A stretch of 45,379 nt of DNA. Source: Clostridiales bacterium (lineage in GTDB: Bacteria > Bacillota > Clostridia > Christensenellales > Aristaeellaceae). A model generated the notes under the pieces. The model was not told the DNA's origin. It made no database searches and worked only from the letters and a program-made list of their open reading frames with translations. The stretch spans positions 1 through 45,379 of the forward strand of contig JAAYUF010000151.1 in assembly GCA_012517815.1 (NCBI GenBank), read 5' to 3'. This document shows, one piece after another, positions 1 to 7,973 of this stretch. The position numbers and the translations under genes were made by a program. Position 1 is the first letter of the stretch, and each line of letters begins with the position of its first letter.

Positions 1-1
1 C

Positions 2-1393
2 GCGCTGGTCGTTTTCACCGGCCTGTACGGACAGGCCCCCGCGCTGGCCGAGGAAGTCGGCACGCTGACCGCCAAGGTCGTGCTGCGCAAGGCCGCCGAC
101 GAGGACAGCAAGGCGCTGCAAACCCTGCCCAAGGGCGACGAAGTGGATCTGCTGGGCGTCAGCGGAAGCTGGTATAAGGTCAGTTACGGGATATACACGG
201 GCTATGTCATGAAAAAATACGTGAAGGTCGCCAGCAATTCCGTCGTCGCGAACGCGACCAAGATCAAGGCACTGGGCGACGCGCCCGGCGCGCTGCACGT
301 CGGGGACGAAGGCGACGACGTGAAAACCCTGCAAAAGGCGCTCAAGATTCTGGGCTACTATACCATCGGCGTGGACGGCAAGTACGGCGACGGCACCAAG
401 CTGGCCGTCGCGCTCTACCAACAGGATGCGGAGCTAGAGCCCGACGGGATCGCCGGCAAGGCGACCATCACCGCGATTTTCGGTTCCTGCGCGAAAACCG
501 CCGATATTACCGTATCCGGCGAGGACAGCGGTTCCTCCAGTTCGTCCAGTTCCTCCAGTTCGTCCAGTTCCTCCAGTTCCTCCAGTTCCTCGAGTTCCTC
601 GAGTTCCTCGAGTTCCTCCGGTTCGTCCAGTTCGTCCAGTTCCTCGTCCGCGGACGACAACACCGTATCCAGCATTTCGGAGATCGGCACCGCGCCTGCC
701 GCCAGCAAGGAAGGCGACAGCGGAACCAAGGTTACCAAGCTGCAGCAGGCGCTGGAACTGCTGGGCTACTACAGCGGCGTGATCGACGGCAATTACGGCG
801 CCAAGACCGTTTCCGCCGTGAAACGCTTCCAGAAGAACCGCGGCATGAAGGTAGACGGCATCGCCGGCGCGTCGACCATCCGCGTGCTGTTCGGTACATC
901 GAGCAGCTCGTCGAGCAGTTCGTCCAGCAGTTCTTCCGGCAGCTCGTCGAGCAGTTCGTCCAGCAGCTCGTCCTCCACCAAGTCCTATTCCACGGAGGTG
1001 CTGGATTGGTTCGCGGATGACGTCAGCTCGGTGATCCCCAAAAACGCGAAGTTCGTGATCAAGGACGTGCGCACCGGCAAGACCTTCAACGCCGTGCGCT
1101 GGAGCGGCGTCAACCATCTGGACGCCGAGCCCGCCACCTCCGACGATACGGCCATCCTGAAGAAAATCTACGGCGGAACCTGGAGCTGGAACCGCCGGCC
1201 CATCCTGATTCTGTACAAAGGGCATGTGTACGCCGCCTCGATGAACGGTATGCCCCACGGCACCTCCACCATCGACAACGGCTTCGAGGGCCACTTCTGC
1301 ATCCATTTCAAGAACAGCAAGACGCACGGCACCAAGGTTGTGGACGCGGCGCACCAGAAGTGCGTGACGGTCGCCAGCAAGGCGAGCTGGTAA
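2..1393 (+). CDS. Secreted SH3 / peptidoglycan-binding protein with Ser-rich linkers (5' end outside window)
   Basis: The reading frame is open from base 2, so the start lies upstream of the window. The first residues are the end of a signal peptide (hydrophobic stretch ending in PALA before EE). Then follow a bacterial SH3 domain (about residues 20-78), a PG_binding_1 repeat (100-160), a serine-only linker (177-216), a second PG_binding_1 repeat (238-298), a second serine linker (299-325) and a C-terminal domain of about 135 residues. That domain contains MPHGTSTI, then GHFCIHF, then THG and a DAAHQ motif. The His-Gly...Cys pattern recalls the L,D-transpeptidase (YkuD) signature HG...SHGCIR, but Arg is replaced by His, so enzymatic function is inference. 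It likely acts outside the membrane on cell wall. The stop is followed by a small hairpin, and der ends convergently 91 bp downstream. Confidence 0.85.
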   Translation, partial: ALVVFTGLYGQAPALAEEVGTLTAKVVLRKAADEDSKALQTLPKGDEVDLLGVSGSWYKVSYGIYTGYVMKKYVKVASNSVVANATKIKALGDAPGALHVGDEGDDVKTLQKALKILGYYTIGVDGKYGDGTKLAVALYQQDAELEPDGIAGKATITAIFGSCAKTADITVSGEDSGSSSSSSSSSSSSSSSSSSSSSSSSSSSSSGSSSSSSSSSADDNTVSSISEIGTAPAASKEGDSGTKVTKLQQALELLGYYSGVIDGNYGAKTVSAVKRFQKNRGMKVDGIAGASTIRVLFGTSSSSSSSSSSSSSGSSSSSSSSSSSSTKSYSTEVLDWFADDVSSVIPKNAKFVIKDVRTGKTFNAVRWSGVNHLDAEPATSDDTAILKKIYGGTWSWNRRPILILYKGHVYAASMNGMPHGTSTIDNGFEGHFCIHFKNSKTHGTKVVDAAHQKCVTVASKASW

Positions 1394-1450
1394 CCGCAGC
1401 CCGCATCAGCGGAGGCGCTTTCCCGCCGAAGGGTACGGCCTGCGGCGCGT

Positions 1451-1470
1451 AAAGCGCTTCCGCTTTTTCG
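1451..1470 (+). terminator. Short hairpin with T tract after the SH3/PGB gene
   Basis: The sequence AAAGCG-CTTC-CGCTTT runs into TTTCG about 58 bases after the stop codon. It is a weak but well-placed intrinsic terminator between two convergent genes. Confidence 0.45.
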
Positions 1471-1484
1471 CTCAGGCTGCCCGT

Positions 1485-2828
1485 TTACGCCCGCGCGTCG
1501 TCCTTCTGCTTTTCCCGGAGGATGAAGCGAAGCGGCGTGCCCGCAAACTGGAAGCTCTTGCGGAAATGGTTTTCCAGATAGCGCTCGTAGGCGAAATGCA
1601 TGAGATCTTCCTGATTGACAAAGAAAATGAACGTCGGCGGGCTGGCCGCCTGCTGGGTGGCGTAGTAGATTTTCAGCTTGCGGCCGCCCTGCATGGGGGG
1701 CTGGAGGCTTGCCTGCGCGTCCGCCAGCGCCTCGTTGAGCACGCCCGTGGGGATGCGCCTGCGGTAGTTTTCAAACACCTCGCGCACCTTGGCCAACAGG
1801 CCGCTCACCCGTTGCCCGGTCAGCGCGGACAGGAACACCACCGGCGCGAAGCTCATAAACTTGAGATCGTTCAGGATCTGCTTGCGCATGTCCTCCATGG
1901 TGTTGGTGTCCTTTTCCACGGTGTCCCACTTGTTGACCACCACGATCACGGCCTTGCCCGCGTCTAGGATCAGCCCGGCGATCTTGGTATCCTGCTCGGT
2001 CACGCCTTCCTGCGCGTCCAGCATCAGCAGCGCGACGTCGCAGCGGTCGATGGCCGCGATGGAGCGCAGCACGCTGTACTTCTCGAGGGTTTCGTCCTCC
2101 ACCGACTTTTTCTTGCGCATGCCGGCCGTATCGATGATGTTGTAACAGGTGCCGTCCGTGTCGGTGAAAAGCGTATCGATGGCGTCGCGCGTGGTGCCGG
2201 GGATATCGCTGACCATGGTGCGCTCCTGCGAAAGCAGGCGGTTGCACAGCGAGCTTTTGCCGACATTGGGCCGGCCGACCACGGCCAGCTGGATCACGTG
2301 ATCGGCTTCCTCGCCCTCGTCGGGCGCGGGCGGGGGCAGCAGCCGGACGATCTGCTCCAGCAGATCGCCCAGGCCCAGCATGTTCGTGCTGGAAATGGCA
2401 ATCGGGTCGCCCAGGCCCAGGTTGTAGTATTCGTACAGGTTGTCCAGCTGGCTTTTCGCGTCCACCTTGTTGACCACCAGCAGAAGCGGCTTGCGCGTGC
2501 GGCGCAGGTAAGCCGCCACCTCTTCGTCCTCGGCCGTCAGGCCGGCGCGGCCGTCGCAAAAAAAGCAGATCACGTCCGCGGTGTCCATGGCGATCTGCGC
2601 CTGTCTGCGCATCTGGCTGAGGAGCACGTCGTCGCTGCGCATGTCGATGCCGCCGGTGTCAATCAGCGTAAAGTGCCGGCCCATCCAATCCACATCGGCG
2701 TACACGCGGTCGCGCGTCACGCCCGGCACATCCTCCACGATGGAGATGCGCCGCCCGGCGATCTTGTTAAAAAAGGTTGATTTTCCCACATTCGGGCGGC
2801 CCACGATGGCCACGAGGGGTTTGCTCAT
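1485..2828 (-). CDS. der: Ribosome biogenesis GTPase Der (EngA)
   Basis: This encodes a 447-residue tandem GTPase that binds the 50S subunit during assembly. Two G domains are visible. The first has GRPNVGKST at residues 10-18, DTGG and NKVD. The second has GRPNVGKSS near residue 185, DTAGMR and NKWD. A KH-like C-terminal domain of about 110 residues ends in a basic tail. Length is normal for the family. I chose the ATG at 2828 rather than the upstream in-frame GTG because GGAGA lies about 8 bases before it and the protein then begins MSKPLVAIVG, as in homologues. It starts 2 bases after the stop of the DUF512 gene, so the two are co-transcribed and probably translationally coupled. Confidence 0.97.
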   Translation of the reverse strand: MSKPLVAIVGRPNVGKSTFFNKIAGRRISIVEDVPGVTRDRVYADVDWMGRHFTLIDTGGIDMRSDDVLLSQMRRQAQIAMDTADVICFFCDGRAGLTAEDEEVAAYLRRTRKPLLLVVNKVDAKSQLDNLYEYYNLGLGDPIAISSTNMLGLGDLLEQIVRLLPPPAPDEGEEADHVIQLAVVGRPNVGKSSLCNRLLSQERTMVSDIPGTTRDAIDTLFTDTDGTCYNIIDTAGMRKKKSVEDETLEKYSVLRSIAAIDRCDVALLMLDAQEGVTEQDTKIAGLILDAGKAVIVVVNKWDTVEKDTNTMEDMRKQILNDLKFMSFAPVVFLSALTGQRVSGLLAKVREVFENYRRRIPTGVLNEALADAQASLQPPMQGGRKLKIYYATQQAASPPTFIFFVNQEDLMHFAYERYLENHFRKSFQFAGTPLRFILREKQKDDARA

Positions 2829-2830
2829 GC

Positions 2831-4183
2831 CTATTCTCCTTCGGTTTGGGTTGGCTCGCCGCCGCGGCCGCAAAGCGCCTCGTAAAGGTCGTACCCGTCC
2901 TCCACAATGCGCACGGGCACCGGCAGGCGGCTTTTGAACTCGCTCAGCGTCATGTCGTCCAGAAACAGGTCCCGCTCGTGCCGGAGCATGTTGCGGCTGA
3001 TCAGCACGGCATCCGCGCCGGCAAGCGTTTCCGGGCTCAGCTGCGCGAGCGTGTCCCCGCCGGTCAGCAAGCCGGTCACGGTGATGGAATCGCCAAAGAA
3101 ATCATTGCGGATCACGGCGACGCGCACCTGCGTACCGGGCGGCGCGTATTGCCGGGTTAGGCGGGTCAGGTGCGGCGCGGCGCTGACGCCCGACACGGCC
3201 ACATACACGCGCGGGGTCGGCGCCTCGTCCGCCGGGCGGTCATCGTCCTGCCGGGCCTCGCGCATGCCGTCCTCCAGTTGCGCAAGCAGGCCGACGCCGT
3301 TCTCAATCTGGGGGAAATCCTCATACCAGCTTTTCGGGGGGATTGGTTCGCCGCTCAGGCAATAGAACTCGTCGCTGGGAAACACGAACGTGGTGCCCAG
3401 CTCGCGCCGGCAATCCGCCTGAAAGGGCGCGAGCATCGAAAGCAGCCTGCGCGCGCCGTCCGCGTCAAACAGCGTGAGCTCGGTAAGCGCCTGCCGGTAG
3501 CGGGTCAGGCCGACCGGCACCACCGCCACGGAAATCGCCGCGGGGGCCAGCGCCTTGAGGTCGTTGAGCGTCCGCATCAGGGCGTCGCCGTCGTTCCAGC
3601 CGGGGCAGCACACAATCTGGCAGTGATACCGGATGCCCGCCTCCTTCAGGCGGGTCAGGCGGTGCAGGATGTCGCCCGCGAAACGGTTGTTCATCATCCG
3701 TCGGCGCAGGTCCGGGTCGGTGGCGTGCACGCTCACGTACAGGGGCGACGCTTTCCTGCGGATGATCCGTTCAAACTCCGCCTCGCTCACGTTGGTCAGC
3801 GTGACAAAGTTCCCCATCATCAGGGAAAAGCGCCAGTCGTCATCCTTGACGTAGAGGGACTCGCGCATGCCGGGGCGCATCTGGTCGATGAAGCAGAAAA
3901 CGCATTGGTTGCGGCAGATGCGCGGGCACAGCGTCATGCTCTGCCCAAAGCGGATGCCCAGCGGTTCCCACTCCGCTTTTTGGATGGCGAGGGTTTCCAC
4001 CGCGCCACGGTCGCGCAGCACATCCACCGTCAGCGAGGCGCACGCGCTGAGCGCCTGATAGTCGATCTCGTCCAGCAGAGGTTCGCCGCTGATCGACAGG
4101 ATCGCGTCGCCCGCCCGCAGCCCCGCCCGCTCGGCGACCGAGCCGCGCTCCACGCCCGTGATCACATGCGCCAAAGCCTTCAC
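2831..4183 (-). CDS. DUF512 family PDZ / radical-SAM-like protein
   Basis: This encodes 450 residues. An N-terminal PDZ-like segment (about 1-45, with GSVAERAGLRAGDAILSI) precedes a radical-SAM CX3CX2C cluster at C90, C94 and C97, followed by FCFIDQ. The C-terminal part is the DUF512 region, with VAVVPVGLTRYR and a typical PSDEFYCLSGEPIP segment. The family is widespread in Clostridia and usually sits directly upstream of der, as here. Its reaction is not established; iron-sulfur chemistry is predicted from the cysteines. The start is a GTG with no good Shine-Dalgarno, so the first few residues are uncertain; it is positioned so that the PDZ motif is complete. Divergent to maf. Confidence 0.9.
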   Translation of the reverse strand: MKALAHVITGVERGSVAERAGLRAGDAILSISGEPLLDEIDYQALSACASLTVDVLRDRGAVETLAIQKAEWEPLGIRFGQSMTLCPRICRNQCVFCFIDQMRPGMRESLYVKDDDWRFSLMMGNFVTLTNVSEAEFERIIRRKASPLYVSVHATDPDLRRRMMNNRFAGDILHRLTRLKEAGIRYHCQIVCCPGWNDGDALMRTLNDLKALAPAAISVAVVPVGLTRYRQALTELTLFDADGARRLLSMLAPFQADCRRELGTTFVFPSDEFYCLSGEPIPPKSWYEDFPQIENGVGLLAQLEDGMREARQDDDRPADEAPTPRVYVAVSGVSAAPHLTRLTRQYAPPGTQVRVAVIRNDFFGDSITVTGLLTGGDTLAQLSPETLAGADAVLISRNMLRHERDLFLDDMTLSEFKSRLPVPVRIVEDGYDLYEALCGRGGEPTQTEGE

Positions 4184-4341
4184 CCCCGATAGATGCGCCG
4201 CGTACCGACGTTACGCCTATTATCCTTCCTTTGCCGCCGGAAGTCAAGCCCGCGCGCCGTCAAGGGGTTTCCCGGCCGGCGGGGCTCCCGCGCGCCTGCG
4301 TAACAAAATCCGTCGGGCGCTGTACGTCGGTTGACCCCTTG

Positions 4342-4350
4342 TGCTATAAT
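4342..4350 (+). promoter_or_regulatory. Extended -10 promoter for maf-mre cluster
   Basis: TGCTATAAT is a perfect extended -10 element ending 45 bases before the maf ATG. The nearby TTGACC (4331-4336) is only 8 bases away, too close to act as its -35. The predicted start site is near 4357. Confidence 0.7.
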
Positions 4351-4394
4351 ATTGTGTCATGGGGTTCGCCCCCGGGAAAGAAGGGGATCGACGG

Positions 4395-4994
4395 ATGGAA
4401 AGGCCCGCTGATGAGGCAAGGCTGATTCTGGCATCGGGTTCGCCGCGCAGGCGCGAGCTGCTCGCGCATTTTGGCATACCGTTCGCGGTCGTGCCTTCCC
4501 AGGCGGAGGAAAACGCGACGGGCAGAGGGCTGGAGCGCGTGGCGAAGCTGGCGCGCCTCAAGGGCGAGGAAGTTTTCCGGCAGCACGGGCAGCTGCCCGT
4601 GCTGGCCGCCGATACGCTGGTCTGCATGGACGATCAGGTGCTGGGCAAGCCCGACGACGAGGAGGACGCGCGCAGAATGCTGCGGCTGCTCTCCGGTCGC
4701 TGGCACTCCGTCTACACGGGCGTGTGCCTGCTGACGCCCGACCGTGCGGTGCGGGAACGGGTGGAGACCACGCGCGTCAAATTTCGCCGGCTTGGCCAAG
4801 CCGAGATCGAGCGCTACGTGCGTACGGGCGAACCGATGGACAAGGCCGGGGCTTACGCGATCCAGGAGGTCGGGGGGATCTTCGTGGAGCGGATCGAAGG
4901 AAGCCCCAGCAACGTGGTGGGCCTGCCGCTGACGGCGGTGGCCACGCTTCTGCAGGCCGCCGGCTTGCTGCCTGAGGAAAGCGATGACCGGTAA
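4395..4994 (+). CDS. maf: Maf/YhdE nucleoside triphosphate pyrophosphatase
   Basis: This encodes a 199-residue Maf-family protein, which hydrolyses dTTP/UTP and modified nucleotides and is linked in Bacillus to septum formation. Characteristic motifs are LASGSPRRREL at the N-terminus, VLAADTLV in the middle (the catalytic Asp), and GRWHSVYTGV and GAYAIQEVGG before a VVGLPL end. I chose the ATG at 4395: AAGGGG lies about 9 bases before it, and the earlier in-frame ATG at 4359 sits almost on the predicted transcription start. It is the first gene of the shape cluster. radC, often found between maf and mreB in Firmicutes, is absent. Confidence 0.95.
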   Translation: MERPADEARLILASGSPRRRELLAHFGIPFAVVPSQAEENATGRGLERVAKLARLKGEEVFRQHGQLPVLAADTLVCMDDQVLGKPDDEEDARRMLRLLSGRWHSVYTGVCLLTPDRAVRERVETTRVKFRRLGQAEIERYVRTGEPMDKAGAYAIQEVGGIFVERIEGSPSNVVGLPLTAVATLLQAAGLLPEESDDR

Positions 4995-5040
4995 TCCGCG
5001 TCCTTCCCTTTTTCAACCCACAAGAACGGATGTGTAAGCC

Positions 5041-6069
5041 ATGGCTTTCGTAGCGCATGATCTGGGCATCGATTTGGGCACCAGCAATACGCTCGTGTAT
5101 GTCAAGGGGAAGGGTATCGTGGTGAGCGAGCCGACCATCGTGGTGGTGGAAAGCTCCAACGAGCGCAGGGTGCGCGCCGTGGGCGACGACGCCAAGATCA
5201 TGCTGGGCCGCACAACCGAGGGCGTCATGGCCGTCCGGCCCATGCGCGAGGGCGTGATCACCGATTTTGACATGACCCAGATCCTCCTGCAGTATTTCAC
5301 CCGCAAGGCGGTCGGCTCCAGCTACCTGGTCAAGCCCCGGCTGTTTCTCACCTACCCCTGCTCCATTTCCGCCATCGAACGGCGGGCCGTCATGGAAGCC
5401 GCCAAGTATTCCGGCGGGCGGCGGGTGTACCTGGTGGAAAAGCCTTTCGCCGCGGCGCTGGGCAGCGGTCTGCCGGTGTTTGACCCCAACGGCTGCATGA
5501 TCGTGGACATCGGCGGCGGCACGACGGACGTCTCCGTGATATCGCTGGGCGGCGTGGTCATCAGCCACTCCATCCGCGTGGGCGGCGTCAAGATGGACGA
5601 GGCGATCATCAACTTTATCAAGCGGGAGTTCAACATCCTGATCGGCGACCGCACCGCCGAGGAAGTGAAGCTCGACTTGGGCGCGGCCCTGCCCATCCGC
5701 GAGGAACGGCGGGCGCGCATCCGCGGGCGCGATATGGTCACCAACCTGCCCCAGACCACCGAGATCACCTCCACCCAGATTTATCAGGCCATTCACGAGC
5801 CCTGCGCCGCCATCCTCAGCGCCATCAAGTGGGTGCTGGAGCGCACCCCGCCGGAACTCGCGGCCGACGTGATGCATAACGGCATCTACATCACGGGCGG
5901 CGGCTCGCTGCTCTACGGCATGGATCAGCTGATCGCCAGCGAGCTGGGCATTCCCGTGCTGCTGGCCAAGGAGCCCATGGACTGCGCCGCGCTGGGGCTT
6001 GGCAACATCATCGAGAACTTCGACCTGCTCCAGCACCTGGGGCGGACGAGCTTCCTCAAGCAGGGCTGA
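5041..6069 (+). CDS. mreB: Rod shape-determining protein MreB
   Basis: This encodes a 342-residue bacterial actin that polymerises under the membrane and orients the elongation machinery. The actin-fold motifs are intact: phosphate-1 IDLGTSNTLVYVKGKG, phosphate-2 VDIGGGTTDVSVIS, and the adenosine motif YITGGGSLL. Length is typical. The Shine-Dalgarno is weak (GGATGTGTAAGCC before ATG). It lies 46 bases after maf and 43 before mreC in a one-direction cluster whose later genes are its known partners. Confidence 0.97.
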   Translation: MAFVAHDLGIDLGTSNTLVYVKGKGIVVSEPTIVVVESSNERRVRAVGDDAKIMLGRTTEGVMAVRPMREGVITDFDMTQILLQYFTRKAVGSSYLVKPRLFLTYPCSISAIERRAVMEAAKYSGGRRVYLVEKPFAAALGSGLPVFDPNGCMIVDIGGGTTDVSVISLGGVVISHSIRVGGVKMDEAIINFIKREFNILIGDRTAEEVKLDLGAALPIREERRARIRGRDMVTNLPQTTEITSTQIYQAIHEPCAAILSAIKWVLERTPPELAADVMHNGIYITGGGSLLYGMDQLIASELGIPVLLAKEPMDCAALGLGNIIENFDLLQHLGRTSFLKQG

Positions 6070-6112
6070 GCCGGCGGGCACGCACGGGCACTACGATACC
6101 GGAGGGGAATGA

Positions 6113-7339
6113 ATGAGGCTCAAGGCACCCAAAACCGAGCGTCGCAAAAAAACGGAACGCCCGGAACGCACCGTTTTCAAGCGGATTTTGCTGGGGCTTG
6201 TTGCCCTGGTGCTGCTGGGGCTGGCGGGGATGCACCTGCTGGGGCTGATTACCGGCAACGCCGCGTTCAGCATCCCGGAGGATACCGTCGCAAGCGTCCT
6301 CACCCCGGTGCAGGCCGGTTTTTCCAGCGTTGTCGAATCCGTCGTCAACTATCTGTACAAGCTCAAGCTCCGGGCCAACCTCGAGCTGGCCTACAACAAC
6401 CTAAAACAGGAAAACGAGCAGCTGGTCTATCAGGCCATGCTGGCCGACGAGTTGCAGTACAAGCTCTCCGTCTATGAAGACCTGTACGCCGAAATCTCGG
6501 TCAACGAGAGCATGAACCCGCTGGTGGCGACCGTTATCGACCGTGACGCGGGCAACTATTTTTCGGTGTTCACCATCAACAAGGGCACCAATGACAACGT
6601 CGAGGATTTCATGGCCGTCACCATGGAGGGCGCGCTGGTGGGCTATACCTACAACGTAAGCGCCACCAAGGCCAGCGTGCGCACCATCATCGACAGCGAA
6701 GCCAGCATCGCAGCCCTGATCTCCTCCACGCGCGATCAGGGCACGGTGCGCGGCACGCTGGGCGTGGACGGCACCGCCATGTGCCGCATGTACTACCTGC
6801 CCGACGACCACCTGCCCCGCCCCGGCGATACGGTGGTCACCTCCGGCGTGGGCATGTCCTTCCCCAAGGGCATCCCGATCGGCACGGTGCGCGAGAGCAC
6901 GCGCGGCATGGAAAGCAACAAGAGCTACATCGTCGTGGAGCCGCGGGCGGATTTTGAGCACATCGAGTATGTGATCGTGCTGCGCTACCAGCCCAGCGCC
7001 GAGGCGGTGGAGGCCCGCACCAGCAGCAGCGATTCGCTGACCTTTACGCCGCTGGAAACCTCCAAGCCCATCCCAACCATCCAGATCGGTTCGGATTTCT
7101 ACCAGCTGGCCCCCACGCCGGAGCCTACGGTTTCGCCTTCCCCCACGCCCATTAACGGCAACGCGCTGCTCACGCCCGTGCCTTCCGCGCAGCCGACCCC
7201 GGCCGGCGACGCCGGCAGCTACGAGTATCAGGTGCCCGACAGCCTTGCGACCGGCAGTTCCTACGGCTTCACGCTCGCGCCGACCGCGACGCCTTCCCCC
7301 ACGCCGCCCCCGCTGGACATTTCCGTGGAGGATGATTGA
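6113..7339 (+). CDS. mreC: Rod shape-determining protein MreC with long Pro/Thr-rich tail
   Basis: This encodes 408 residues. A basic cytoplasmic start is followed by one membrane helix (about 22-45), a coiled-coil stretch (about 75-125, YKLKLRANLELAYNNLKQENEQL) and the two beta-barrel MreC domain (about 135-295, with VVTSGVGMSFPKGIPIGTV). MreC links MreB to PBP2 and RodA outside the membrane. The core ends near residue 295; about 95 further residues are a low-complexity tail rich in Pro, Thr and Ser with repeated PTPxPS units, probably extracellular and unstructured. GGAGGGG precedes the ATG by 5 bases. The stop overlaps the region of the mreD start. Confidence 0.95.
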   Translation: MRLKAPKTERRKKTERPERTVFKRILLGLVALVLLGLAGMHLLGLITGNAAFSIPEDTVASVLTPVQAGFSSVVESVVNYLYKLKLRANLELAYNNLKQENEQLVYQAMLADELQYKLSVYEDLYAEISVNESMNPLVATVIDRDAGNYFSVFTINKGTNDNVEDFMAVTMEGALVGYTYNVSATKASVRTIIDSEASIAALISSTRDQGTVRGTLGVDGTAMCRMYYLPDDHLPRPGDTVVTSGVGMSFPKGIPIGTVRESTRGMESNKSYIVVEPRADFEHIEYVIVLRYQPSAEAVEARTSSSDSLTFTPLETSKPIPTIQIGSDFYQLAPTPEPTVSPSPTPINGNALLTPVPSAQPTPAGDAGSYEYQVPDSLATGSSYGFTLAPTATPSPTPPPLDISVEDD

Positions 7340-7341
7340 CC

Positions 7342-7887
7342 GTGGCCAAGAAAGCGTTCAAGTTCATCCTGCTGACGCTGCTGTGCTACCTGCTGCAGTC
7401 ATCGGTCGCCCACTATATCGCCGTATGGACCGTCGCGCCCAACATCGCGCTGGCGCTGATCGCGGTCGTGAGCATCGGTTTGGGCCGCAAGTATACGTTC
7501 TTCCTGTCCCTCGCGGTTGGCTACCTGCTGGAGATCATGCTTCCCGCGCTGGATTACATCAGCCTGATCCTCTACCCCGCCTGCGCCATGCTCGGCGCGC
7601 TGGCGTTTTCCGATAAAAGCGAACGCAAGCTGGAGGAGGAGCGGAGCATGGGCAGGCGCGGCGGCAACCTGCCCGCGCACGTGCGCACCATCCTTTGCGC
7701 GCTGCTGAGCGTCGCCGTATTTGAAGCCGTGCACCTGCTCTATATTTACCTAAACGGAATCCAACTGGACGGAGGCCATTACCAGCGCGCGCTGATCTCC
7801 ATCGGCTACACGACCGCGCTGGCCAGCGTGCTGCAATTCCCCCTTCGCTGGTGGCTGGGCATTTACAAGCTGAAAAAAGCCCGCTGA
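7342..7887 (+). CDS. mreD: Rod shape-determining membrane protein MreD
   Basis: This encodes about 181 residues, very hydrophobic, with five or six predicted membrane helices, matching the MreD family in size and profile (FILLTLLCYLLQSS near the start; FPLRWWLGIYKL at the end). It partners with MreC in the elongasome. Two starts are possible: TTG at 7336, overlapping the mreC stop, or GTG at 7342. GGAGGA at 7327-7332 is spaced better for the GTG. Assignment rests on the hydrophobic profile and its place between mreC and PBP2 as much as on sequence motifs. Confidence 0.9.
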   Translation: MAKKAFKFILLTLLCYLLQSSVAHYIAVWTVAPNIALALIAVVSIGLGRKYTFFLSLAVGYLLEIMLPALDYISLILYPACAMLGALAFSDKSERKLEEERSMGRRGGNLPAHVRTILCALLSVAVFEAVHLLYIYLNGIQLDGGHYQRALISIGYTTALASVLQFPLRWWLGIYKLKKAR

Positions 7888-7973
7888 CCGGAGGCGCGGC
7901 TGCCCCACCCTCCGCGAACACGGCGCCGCCGCTTTTCCCGGGGTCGGCGCCGCGCTTCAGAAAGGAGTGCGTT

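Noticed and set aside
434-1354. Long minus-strand open frames opposite the SH3/PGB gene, including one with repeated Glu-Glu-Leu
   Set aside because: They are the complement of the serine-codon repeats and have no ribosome site or family resemblance.
4331-4350. TTGACC and TATAAT read as one -35/-10 promoter for maf
   Set aside because: The spacer would be 8 bases. The extended -10 explains the site better.
4777-6081. 434-residue minus-strand frame opposite maf and mreB
   Set aside because: It is a GC-rich shadow of mreB; the plus-strand gene is unambiguous.
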